A stretch of 13,752 nucleotides of DNA, taken from positions 7,274-21,025 of the forward strand of contig NZ_DJHF01000015.1 in NCBI RefSeq assembly GCF_002433005.1, written 5' to 3'. A model generated the notes under the pieces. It saw only the letters and a program-made list of their open reading frames with translations, searched no databases and was not told the origin of the DNA. A program made the translations under genes and the position numbers. The stretch comes from Acetomicrobium sp. UBA5826. GTDB lineage: Bacteria > Synergistota > Synergistia > Synergistales > Acetomicrobiaceae. How positions within the stretch are numbered: position 1 is the first letter of the stretch; each line of letters opens with the position of its first letter. Of this stretch, positions 8,017 through 13,752 are shown one piece after another.

Positions 8017-9405
8017 ATGTCGGAAAAACAGACGATGAGCAGGCGGTTATCGGAATTCGCTGTCAGCCTGAAATACGAGGACATTCCTTCGGAGGTGATG
8101 GAACACCTCAAAAACGTCATGCTTGATGGCTATGGGTGCGGGCTATTCGGATCCACCACCCCTTGGATGAAGATCTACAAAGACGTCCTGACCGCCAGAA
8201 CGGATAGAAAGGAAGCCTCCATATGGGGAACTAGGGATAAAACTTCCGTCACGGCCGCTATGATGATTAACGGTTCTGCCATAAACTCCTTTGAGCTCGA
8301 CGATACACATACCGACGGGATAATTCATGTTTCCACAGGAGTTTTGGGATGCGTCACATCCTTTGCCGAGATGCTTGAAAGCATTAGCGGGAAGGAATTT
8401 TTGGTCGCTGCCGCCCTGGCTTACGAGATATCCTGCCGCGTGGCAGCTCCCATCGGCATGGAGCTGGCCCATCAGGGATTTAACAACACAGGCACCACCT
8501 GCGTATTCGGTTCGACGGCGGGCGTGGGAAGGCTGCTTGGCTTGAACGCTGAACAAATGCAACACGCCATGGGAATTTCAGGAAATTGGGCAAGCGGCCT
8601 GCAGGCCGTCCAGTTCGCCTCCATGGCAAAAAGGATAGTGCCCTCCAAAACATCGGAAGGCGCCATCGTCGGAGCTTTGCTCGCCAAAGAGGGCTTCACG
8701 GGAATTGAAGACGTCTTCGAAAACGAATTCGGAGGATTTTACCACTGCTTCACCGACAGAGTCTACAACGAAGAGAGAACCTGCGGGGAGTTGGGCGACC
8801 GTTGGGAGCTCATGGGCATAGGACTTAAGTTTTACTCAACCTGCCGAAGCAAGCACACGACCATAGACGGCTTGAGAAAGTTCAGGGCAGAACATCCCGA
8901 GATAAAGCCTAAAGACATTAAAAAAATAGTCGTTCATACCACGTCCATAACGAGAAAGTACTCCGTCGACGCAGACGATATCAAAAGCGTGGTCTCAGCC
9001 CAATTAAGCCACCCTTATGTCTGTGCCGTTACGCTCATGGAAGGGAACGCCTTCATCGATCAGTTCACTGAAGACAAAATCAAAGATCCCAAGATATTGG
9101 AGTTCGCAAGAAAAGTAGAAGTCGTCGACGATCCCGAAATAGAAAATCTGCCCAGATCGCTTCGCTACACCGTTAAAATCGACATCCACTTAAACGACGG
9201 ACGCGTGTTCAACCTGGAGGTAAATTATCCCAAGGGACATCCCAAAAATCCCTTCACTAAGGAAGAGTTGCTTTGGAAGTTCAAAACCCTGGGCTACAAG
9301 GCAATCCCCGACGACAAAAAACTCGACAAGATCGCCGAGGCTTTATTTAACCTGGAAGAAGTCAAAAACGTCAGAAACTTCGTGGAGCTTTTGAGGAAGG
9401 AATAA
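8017..9405 (+). CDS. MmgE/PrpD family protein, paralogue 3 (altered pocket)
   Basis: A 462-residue MmgE/PrpD protein, last in the operon. It keeps ELDDT (93-97), a His at 104 and KFYSTCRSKH (271-280). The HP motif has become HV. The conserved GFH is GFN (N156). The KxLHPG segment reads KRIVPSK (205-211), without His or Gly. The pocket therefore differs from paralogues 1 and 2, which suggests another substrate, another reaction or a non-catalytic role. AGAGGAGG lies before the ATG at 8017. The 60-base gap before it is the longest in the operon and contains a weak promoter-like pair, GAGACA (7961-7966) and TATAAA (7985-7990), so it may also be transcribed on its own. The operon terminator follows 5 bases after the stop. 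Confidence 0.9.
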   Translation: MSEKQTMSRRLSEFAVSLKYEDIPSEVMEHLKNVMLDGYGCGLFGSTTPWMKIYKDVLTARTDRKEASIWGTRDKTSVTAAMMINGSAINSFELDDTHTDGIIHVSTGVLGCVTSFAEMLESISGKEFLVAAALAYEISCRVAAPIGMELAHQGFNNTGTTCVFGSTAGVGRLLGLNAEQMQHAMGISGNWASGLQAVQFASMAKRIVPSKTSEGAIVGALLAKEGFTGIEDVFENEFGGFYHCFTDRVYNEERTCGELGDRWELMGIGLKFYSTCRSKHTTIDGLRKFRAEHPEIKPKDIKKIVVHTTSITRKYSVDADDIKSVVSAQLSHPYVCAVTLMEGNAFIDQFTEDKIKDPKILEFARKVEVVDDPEIENLPRSLRYTVKIDIHLNDGRVFNLEVNYPKGHPKNPFTKEELLWKFKTLGYKAIPDDKKLDKIAEALFNLEEVKNVRNFVELLRKE

Positions 9406-9410
9406 CTTTT

Positions 9411-9448
9411 AAATACCGAGCGGGACAAGATAACCGCTCGGTATTTTT
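9411..9448 (+). terminator. Intrinsic terminator of the AtuA/PrpD operon
   Basis: A perfect 13-bp stem (9411-9423 with 9434-9446), GC-rich in its core (CCGAGCGG), with a 10-base loop. The stem's 3' end runs into TTTTT (9444-9448). It starts 5 bases after the stop of PrpD paralogue 3. Confidence 0.94.
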
Positions 9449-9454
9449 ATCGAA

Positions 9455-9478
9455 TATCACCTATCATCGCAGGTGATA
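9455..9478. repeat. 8-bp perfect inverted repeat
   Basis: TATCACCT (9455-9462) and AGGTGATA (9471-9478) flank 8 bases. It spans the stop codon of the glycerate kinase remnant. No T-run follows on either strand, so a terminator role is doubtful. It could be a leftover of an old 3' hairpin. Confidence 0.45.
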
Positions 9479-9531
9479 AAATTTACTTTTGAGCTCGTCG
9501 GTCCCGTGTTTATCATATAGGTTGTATTTTC
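9457..9531 (-). pseudogene. Degenerate 3' end of a MOFRL-type glycerate kinase gene
   Basis: Read leftward, this stretch translates as ...MINTGPTSSKVNFITCDDR followed by a stop. It lines up with the C-terminal end of the intact kinase encoded at 10851-12119 (LIKTGPTGTNVNDL, then IFILCDE), with a three-codon deletion. Over the 17 alignable codons I count 41 of 51 identical bases, and the strand is the same. The rest of the gene is absent: upstream lie an A-run and the HEPN gene. It has no start or ribosome site. This is a relic, either of a second kinase gene or of duplication of the 3' end when the toxin-antitoxin patch entered. Confidence 0.72.
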
Positions 9532-9533
9532 AT

Positions 9534-9553
9534 AAAAAAAATGCGGTAAGCAT
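9534..9553 (-). terminator. Weak candidate terminator after the HEPN gene
   Basis: On the minus strand ATGC-TTACC-GCAT is followed directly by a run of eight T. The stem is only 4 bp, so it is weak, but it lies 11 bases past the HEPN stop and the T-run is long. Confidence 0.4.
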
Positions 9554-9563
9554 AATTATTGTG

Positions 9564-9902
9564 CTATTCTTTTAAAATATTCTCAAGTTGTATTTTCAAG
9601 GTAGGAAGTTCCTGCTTGATGACACCCCAAATAATTTTCAAGTCTATGTTAAAATACCCGTGAACAATCCTGTTTCTAAGGCCGACTATCTCTCCCCAAG
9701 GGATGTCTTTATGACGAGCTTTAATGTCGTCAGGAATGTGCCCAGCGGCTTCTCCTATAGTCTCGAGATTTTTTATAACTGCATCGACCGTTTTGTCGTC
9801 TTTTTCGAAAAGTGTAAAATCCATGTCGCCGGTATATTTTTCAACCTTTTTGATGCATTCTAAAACATCTTCAACGTAAAGCTTCCAGTCCCTTTTAGAC
9901 AT
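9564..9902 (-). CDS. hepT: HepT-like HEPN domain toxin (DUF86)
   Basis: A 112-residue all-helical HEPN protein, the toxin of the HEPN/MNT (HepT/MntA) system. Known members are ribonucleases silenced when the partner nucleotidyltransferase AMPylates a tyrosine beside the catalytic motif. That motif is intact: R76-NRIV-H81-G-Y83 (Rx4HxY), with Y83 as the modification site. Other family features are KNLETIGEAAGHIP (44-57) and PWGEIVGLRNRIVHGYF. Its ATG overlaps the end of the antitoxin gene by 8 bases, so the toxin is translationally coupled to the antitoxin. No separate promoter is seen. The full length for the family and the intact motif suggest it is active. Confidence 0.9.
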   Translation of the reverse strand: MSKRDWKLYVEDVLECIKKVEKYTGDMDFTLFEKDDKTVDAVIKNLETIGEAAGHIPDDIKARHKDIPWGEIVGLRNRIVHGYFNIDLKIIWGVIKQELPTLKIQLENILKE

Positions 9903-10356
9903 AGCACAAATCTTCCATGACGTACTCCTTCCTGTTGGGCTTTATGCCGTCAGGTGTCGTAAGATCGACTTTTATGCCCAGGATGTCTTCAAGAAAATCG
10001 GCAAGGCCGAAGAACTTGAGACCTACGGGCTCGCTAAACTCTACCATGATGTCGACGTCGCTGTCTTCGGTCTGTTCACCTCGGGCATAAGAACCAAAGA
10101 CAGCGATGCTTTTTACCTTGTACTTTTCTTCAAGCTCTTTCCTGTGGCTGTTTATGATTCTTTTTATCTCTTCAAGGGTTTTTGGCTTTGTTTTTTCTTC
10201 TTTGGCTTTGGGAACTTCGATCTCGAAGGGGAAACGCCCTTCTTCGGCAATGCGGACTAAAAACATGCGCACTGCGTCGGAAAGGGTAAGCCCCATATCA
10301 TCTAGGACACGTGCGGCCCTCTTCTTTGTTTCGCTGTTTATTCGCACCCTAATCAT
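9895..10356 (-). CDS. mntA: RelB/DinJ-like domain fused to MNT nucleotidyltransferase antitoxin
   Basis: A protein of 153 residues from the ATG at 10356. Residues 1-48 (MIRVRINSETKKRAARVL, then LTLSDAVRMFLVRIAEEGRFPF) look like a RelB/DinJ-type ribbon-helix-helix DNA-binding domain. A charged Lys/Glu linker (49-80) leads to a minimal nucleotidyltransferase with GSYARG (88-93), the metal-binding pair D100 and D102 in SDVD, and a likely third acidic residue D131. In known pairs this enzyme adds AMP units to the HEPN toxin. Plain MntA proteins lack the DNA-binding part, so the fusion is notable. A longer frame back to 10494 is excluded: the promoter at 10402-10430 lies inside it. An in-frame TTG at 10377 is a real alternative start (160 residues), because AAAGGTGG lies 8 bases before it while the ATG has no clear ribosome site. 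First gene of the toxin-antitoxin operon. Confidence 0.87.
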   Translation of the reverse strand: MIRVRINSETKKRAARVLDDMGLTLSDAVRMFLVRIAEEGRFPFEIEVPKAKEEKTKPKTLEEIKRIINSHRKELEEKYKVKSIAVFGSYARGEQTEDSDVDIMVEFSEPVGLKFFGLADFLEDILGIKVDLTTPDGIKPNRKEYVMEDLCYV

Positions 10357-10393
10357 CGAATCGCAGGTTCGTACCAATGTCAACACCACCTTT

Positions 10394-10412
10394 GTAGATA
10401 CATTGTAACTAC
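10394..10412. promoter_or_regulatory. 19-bp palindromic operator over the antitoxin promoter
   Basis: GTAGATACATTGTAACTAC is a palindrome apart from its centre and one symmetric pair (GTAGnTACA / TGTAnCTAC). It covers the -10 box and the expected start of transcription. Further TACA/ATACA half-sites continue to about 10423. Ribbon-helix-helix antitoxins commonly bind such sites to repress their own operon; binding by the fused N-terminal domain is inference. Confidence 0.65.
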
Positions 10413-10430
10413 ATATACATACACTGTCAA
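10402..10430 (-). promoter_or_regulatory. Near-consensus sigma-70 promoter of the toxin-antitoxin operon
   Basis: On the minus strand TTGACA (10425-10430), a 17-base spacer and TACAAT (10402-10407). Transcription should begin near 10395, which sets the upstream limit for the antitoxin start codon. Confidence 0.85.
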
Positions 10431-10568
10431 GTAAGTGTACCCTGTCTAATGCCGGCCTTAAAAGGTCTTTGTTTAATCGAGGTAAGGATGCCATGCAGAC
10501 TCGAAGGGGAATTATCCACGGAACAGGGGAAAGGCAGATATCCCAGCGATAGATAAAGATGCCTTATT

Positions 10569-10604
10569 TTGACCTTATTGTTATAATATTATTATCAGAA
10601 TAAG
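10569..10604 (+). promoter_or_regulatory. Candidate promoter/operator region of the HicB-like gene
   Basis: TTGACC (10569-10574) is followed after 15 bases by TATTAT (10590-10595); a TATAAT at 10582-10587 lacks a good -35. The inverted pair CTTATT (10574-10579) and AATAAG (10599-10604) encloses the -10 area and could be an operator. The region is very AT-rich, so chance matches are likely. Confidence 0.3.
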
Positions 10605-10635
10605 AGCATAAAAACAAAGCGAGGAATGAAAATTG

Positions 10636-10812
10636 ATGAAACAAAAATTTATATATTGGCAAGATGGCAATCTATGGATTGGTTATCTCGAAGAATTTCC
10701 AGATTATTGGACTCAAGGAGAAACACTAGAAGAACTTAAAGAAAATTTGAGGGATCTATGGCGGGATTTGGCGAGCGAAAATATCCCCATGAAAAAGGTC
10801 ACAGGTTCATAA
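10636..10812 (+). CDS. hicB: Orphan HicB-family antitoxin-like protein (short)
   Basis: A 58-residue protein too short to have been flagged by length alone. MKQKFIYWQDGNLWIGYLEEFPDY followed by TQGETLEELKENLRDLWRDL matches the HicB/UPF0150 partial RNase-H-like fold, which binds and blocks the HicA mRNA-cleaving toxin. The protein ends PMKKVTGS, shorter than usual relatives, which continue with a C-terminal strand. No hicA is found on either side: 38 bases downstream the convergent glycerate kinase gene ends. GAGG lies 11 bases before the ATG, a rather long spacing. Either a solitary regulator or the remainder of a hicBA pair that lost its toxin and its own 3' end. Confidence 0.75.
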   Translation: MKQKFIYWQDGNLWIGYLEEFPDYWTQGETLEELKENLRDLWRDLASENIPMKKVTGS

Positions 10813-10850
10813 CCCATACGCCCACCATTTTCATTGGATCACCTGAGGCA

Positions 10851-12119
10851 TCAATTTTCCCGGACTTTCGTCTCATCGCATAATATAAATATTAAATCAT
10901 TTACGTTTGTGCCCGTCGGCCCCGTCTTTATCAAGCTATTGACTTTTTGTAAGGCGTGATAGGAGTCGTTGTCGTTTAAGGCGTCGTCGATATCTATGCC
11001 GGCTTCCTCCAGCAATGTCGCTGTCTTTCCGTCGACGATTCCGCCCGCCGCATCCGTCGGGCCGTCGGTGCCGTCCGTTCCTACGGAGGCTATGACAACT
11101 CCCGGATAGTTTCTTATGCCTCGGGCAGCGGACAGGACAAGCTCCTGGTTTCTGCCTCCCTTTCCGGTTCCCTTTACGTGTACCACCGTCTCACCGCCCA
11201 GGATTATCGCACAAGGCCTTTCTAAAGGCCTTTCTTTTTCAACCTCTTCTCTGGCAATTGAAGCCAAAAACAGGCCTGCTTCGCTTGCCTCACAATCTAG
11301 CGTAGTAGTCAGGATCATGGCATTGTATCCCAAACTTACAGCCACATTTTTTGCGCTTTCGCAGACTTTGGAGACGCTTCCTATTATCCTGGTTTCAACG
11401 TTGTCGAGGCTTTTAGGGGTTTCTTCGCTCAGACTTTGAAGTATATACTTCGGCAATTTTAAGTCGTATTTCCTTATTATTTTTCTTACGTCTTTGGCCG
11501 TCGTCGAGTCGGGATAAGCGGGGCCTGAGGCGATGCTGTCGAGCCTGTCGCCCAAGACGTCTGAAAGAACGAGGGAATACACCCTAGCTGGCGAGGCCAT
11601 CAGAGCAAACTTTCCGCCCTTTACCCGAGACATCCGCTTTCTTATGGCGTTTATCTCCACGATATTGGCCCCGCACCTTAAAAGCATATCGGTGACGTTC
11701 TTTATATCCTCCAGGCTCACCCCATCGACGGGAAGCTCGAATAGGGCAGAACCTCCTCCTGATACCAAAAACAAAACCTCATCGTCCTTCGATAGACCCT
11801 TCGCAAGTTCTACGGCCTCTTTCGTGGAGGTGATCGTATTTTCGTCGGGTATGGGATGGCCCGCTTCGTAGATCTTAAGCCCCTCGATTGGGCCTTGGGA
11901 ATGTCCGTATTTGGTAATGACAACGCCGCCTTTAACTTTTTCCTTAAGACAGTCCTTCGCGGACTTGGCCATCCTCCAAGCGGCTTTTCCTATGGCGACC
12001 AAATAAATCTTGTCACCCAAATCCAGCTCTTTAAGCTCTTGTTCCACTGCCTTTTCGGGCAATACCAAACTAATGGAATCCTCTATTATCCTAAAGGCAT
12101 CTTCTCTTAAGCTTTTCAT
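10851..12119 (-). CDS. Glycerate 2-kinase, DUF4147/MOFRL type
   Basis: A 422-residue class II glycerate kinase (GckA/TtuD family), which phosphorylates D-glycerate to 2-phosphoglycerate with ATP in the cytoplasm. The N-terminal DUF4147 domain (about 5-235) has AIGKAA with K45, GHPIPD (88-93) and SGGGSALFELP (120-130). The C-terminal MOFRL domain (about 300-412) has GKGGRNQE (319-326), GTDGTDGPTDAAGG (347-360) and TGPTGTNVNDL (399-409). The length is normal and all motifs are intact. GGAGAG stands 6 bases before the ATG. It follows the alcohol dehydrogenase gene by 19 bases, so the two are one operon. A degenerate copy of its last codons lies about 1.4 kb to the left (9457-9531). Gene end to gene end with the HicB-like gene. 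Confidence 0.94.
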   Translation of the reverse strand: MKSLREDAFRIIEDSISLVLPEKAVEQELKELDLGDKIYLVAIGKAAWRMAKSAKDCLKEKVKGGVVITKYGHSQGPIEGLKIYEAGHPIPDENTITSTKEAVELAKGLSKDDEVLFLVSGGGSALFELPVDGVSLEDIKNVTDMLLRCGANIVEINAIRKRMSRVKGGKFALMASPARVYSLVLSDVLGDRLDSIASGPAYPDSTTAKDVRKIIRKYDLKLPKYILQSLSEETPKSLDNVETRIIGSVSKVCESAKNVAVSLGYNAMILTTTLDCEASEAGLFLASIAREEVEKERPLERPCAIILGGETVVHVKGTGKGGRNQELVLSAARGIRNYPGVVIASVGTDGTDGPTDAAGGIVDGKTATLLEEAGIDIDDALNDNDSYHALQKVNSLIKTGPTGTNVNDLIFILCDETKVREN

Positions 12120-12138
12120 TAGCAGCTCTCCATAGGCC

Positions 12139-13302
12139 TCAATCCACCAGCGCTTTTTTAAATAGCACCAGGTAATCTTCTTTGCTCATTTCACGAGGAT
12201 TGCTATCCGTGGAAATGTTCTTAGCGGCCATATCGGCCAACCTTTCAAGGTCCGATTCTTTCACGCCAAGGCTCTTGAAAGCAGGCAGGCCCACTTCTTT
12301 TGCCAGTTTTTTGACCCTTTCTACGGCCTTCATGGCACCTTCCCGCGAAGTTTCAAAGGTCTCTCTCATTGCAATTGCGATTCTTGCGTACTTTTCTATG
12401 CAAGACTCGGCGTTATATTCCATAACGTAGGGCAACAATACGGCGTTACAAACCCCGTGGGGCGCATCGTAAATGCCGCCCAAGGCCTCGGCCATGCAGT
12501 GAACGGACCCGACGTCGGAGTGGCTAAAGGCGATCCCGGCAAGCAAGCTTCCCACCAACATGCTGGCCCGCGCCTCAATGTCTTTCCCATCTTTCACCGC
12601 CTTTGCCAGATTGTGCGATATCAGCTCAATAGCGTATAAAGCCAGTGCATCGCTGACAGGCTCGGAAACCTTGACGGTGTAGGCCTCGATGGCGTGTGTC
12701 AAGGCATCCATGCCAGTCGAGGCAGTTATATGAGGCGGAACGGTTACGGTAAGTTCGGGATCGAGCATGGCAACCTTTGCAGCCATGTAGGGACTTCTTA
12801 CCGTCATCTTGTAGTTGTTTTCGGTGTCGGTAATGACCGCCGAAAAGGTAACCTCACTTCCTGTGCCGGCAGTAGTCGGTATGGCGATGAAGGGAAGGAT
12901 AGGCTTTTTTACTTTAGTCCTTCCCTCGAAATCCTTTATCTTCTCCCCGCCGTGAGAAACCAAAACGCCAATTGCCTTGGCGCAATCAATAACGCTTCCT
13001 CCGCCTATAGCTATCATTGCATCCGCTTTAAAACTACTAACGGCCCGAGCGCCGCTTTCGACGTTTCGGTCCTTCGGATTGGGATCTATCCCATCGAAAA
13101 TGCTGTAGGAAATCCCTTCTTCATTTAGGATGGGCTTTATTTTTCCCAGCAAGCCTGCCTTTTCGATGCCGGGGTCTGTAATTATGCATACTTTTTGGGC
13201 TCCAAGTTTCTTTAGTTCGTCCCCAAGCTTAACAACGATACCCACTCCATATTCGATCCTCGTTGGCAACTCGAAACTAAATTGCCTCAATATGTTCGTC
13301 AT
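12139..13302 (-). CDS. Iron-containing alcohol dehydrogenase
   Basis: A 387-residue group III (iron-activated) alcohol dehydrogenase that interconverts an alcohol and an aldehyde or ketone with NAD(P)H. The dinucleotide-binding GGGSVID is at 100-106, followed by PTTAGTGSEVT (142-152). The metal ligands are all present: D199 and H203 in GMDALTHAIEAY, H268 in VHCMAEALGG, and H282 in PHGVCNAVLLP. I start at the ATG at 13302 because AAAGGTG lies 6 bases before it. A GTG at 13311 and an ATG at 13308 are also in frame but overlap or abut that site. Being first in an operon with glycerate kinase, it might reduce a 3-carbon oxo acid such as tartronate semialdehyde or hydroxypyruvate to glycerate, but enzymes of this family vary widely and substrate prediction is weak. 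Confidence 0.93.
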   Translation of the reverse strand: MTNILRQFSFELPTRIEYGVGIVVKLGDELKKLGAQKVCIITDPGIEKAGLLGKIKPILNEEGISYSIFDGIDPNPKDRNVESGARAVSSFKADAMIAIGGGSVIDCAKAIGVLVSHGGEKIKDFEGRTKVKKPILPFIAIPTTAGTGSEVTFSAVITDTENNYKMTVRSPYMAAKVAMLDPELTVTVPPHITASTGMDALTHAIEAYTVKVSEPVSDALALYAIELISHNLAKAVKDGKDIEARASMLVGSLLAGIAFSHSDVGSVHCMAEALGGIYDAPHGVCNAVLLPYVMEYNAESCIEKYARIAIAMRETFETSREGAMKAVERVKKLAKEVGLPAFKSLGVKESDLERLADMAAKNISTDSNPREMSKEDYLVLFKKALVD

Positions 13303-13588
13303 TTTCATCACCTTTTCGTATAGAGCTTATCGCGAAATCATAAAATTGGTTCTTTCAAATTTCATGTCATCTCATCTGCTCAATAGCTTTCGAAAATTAT
13401 AATACCACATATACAAGAAAGAAACGGCGATGCACTGCTAAAGAAATGGAGCGGCACATCGACTTCGTCGAGGAAAAACTAAGGCTGCTTTAAAAAACTT
13501 ATCTTATTAGTCAAAATTTAGAATTCCCAAGTGAATATATTTCAAAGGACCTCCCAAATTTTGCTCGGCCTAAACACTCAAAGTACGA
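13303..13588. other. Upstream region of the alcohol dehydrogenase operon
   Basis: No convincing gene is seen. A minus-strand TATAAT lies at 13396-13401 with only a poor -35 match (TTTCTT, 17 bases further up). A second -10-like TATGAT with a 4-of-6 -35 lies closer to the gene, near 13340. One of them probably drives the operon. Confidence 0.4.
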
Positions 13589-13752
13589 ATGAACGATGAA
13601 TTGAAGAGGAAACAGCCCAAGGGACTTCATTTCGGATTCTACAGCATAGCCGGTCGAGTAGTGCGTCATGCAGGACAGTGTATAGTTAAGCTTAACAGGA
13701 GCAACCCCGTGTCCAGGATAAAGGGTATATGTCATGGCGGGTTTGATTTTTA
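13589..13752 (+). pseudogene. C-terminal fragment of an IS1380/IS4-type transposase
   Basis: The frame from 13589 stays open to the window edge (54 codons) and reads ELKRKQPKGLHFGFYSIAG followed by RVVRHAGQCIVKLNRSN. This resembles the C-terminal tail of IS1380/IS4-family DDE transposases, where a Leu-x-Phe-x-Phe-Tyr-x-Ile/Leu-Ala-Gly-Arg-Val-Val-Arg-His-Ala pattern recurs. A stop codon 18 bases upstream in the same frame and the lack of catalytic residues show it is a broken copy. The opposite strand also has a 74-residue open frame here, with no recognisable content. Family assignment is from memory of the motif. Confidence 0.6.

Noticed and set aside
10357..10494. 46-codon N-terminal extension of the MNT antitoxin
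   Set aside because: It spans the TTGACA-N17-TACAAT promoter and the palindrome, so it would not be transcribed from that promoter, and it matches no domain.
10512..10520. TTATCCACG, one base from a DnaA box
   Set aside because: A single copy, with no cluster, dnaA/dnaN genes or AT-rich unwinding element; chance match.
13426..13491. Frame ending KEMERHIDFVEEKLRLL and a stop, reminiscent of a MerR-type regulator tail
   Set aside because: Too short and too generic (charged helix) to assign; no DNA-binding part upstream.
13511..13735. 74-codon leftward open frame
   Set aside because: No recognisable motif; the plus strand of the same DNA gives a better match to a transposase tail.

Overview
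The window looks like a piece of an anaerobic, diderm, probably thermophilic bacterium. The gene families (a TAXI-type TRAP transporter, archaeal-style aconitase-family subunits, several MmgE/PrpD paralogues, an iron alcohol dehydrogenase and a MOFRL glycerate kinase) and the protein style suggest Synergistota (Acetomicrobium-like). That placement is inference from gene content; no rRNA or marker gene is present.

Region 1 (1-9448) is a divergent catabolic island around a 500-base intergenic region (2981-3480). Leftward from it run a large and a small subunit of a 3-isopropylmalate dehydratase-type hydro-lyase and a secreted TAXI solute-binding protein, behind a TTGACA-type promoter. Its membrane partner would lie off the left edge, after a strong stem-loop at 31-80. 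Rightward runs a tight operon: AtuA family (DUF1446), MmgE/PrpD paralogue 1, a small DUF4387 protein, PrpD paralogue 2, then after 60 bases PrpD paralogue 3, closed by a perfect 13-bp-stem terminator. Together they read as uptake and hydration/dehydration chemistry on a di- or tricarboxylic, perhaps methyl-branched, acid. The substrate cannot be read from the sequence, and no dedicated lyase or CoA ligase is in view. This is the best candidate for an undescribed pathway here.

Region 2 (9449-10850) is a small accessory patch between that operon and the glycerate kinase. It holds a HEPN/MNT (HepT/MntA) toxin-antitoxin pair in which the nucleotidyltransferase antitoxin carries an extra N-terminal RelB/DinJ-like ribbon-helix-helix domain. 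A near-consensus promoter in front of it is overlapped by a 19-bp palindrome, so the fusion probably represses itself. A lone, short HicB-type antitoxin without HicA follows. At the left border is a previously unmarked, degenerate copy of the 3' end of a glycerate kinase gene, in the same orientation as the intact kinase at the right border. This points to integration at the gene's 3' end or to loss of a second kinase copy.

Region 3 (10851-13752) is a leftward two-gene operon, iron-containing alcohol dehydrogenase then MOFRL-type glycerate 2-kinase, which could turn a small aldehyde or keto acid into 2-phosphoglycerate. A fragment resembling the C-terminus of an IS1380/IS4-type transposase runs off the right edge.

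Starts were chosen by Shine-Dalgarno spacing. Several differ from the longest possible frame, and two genes use GTG or TTG.
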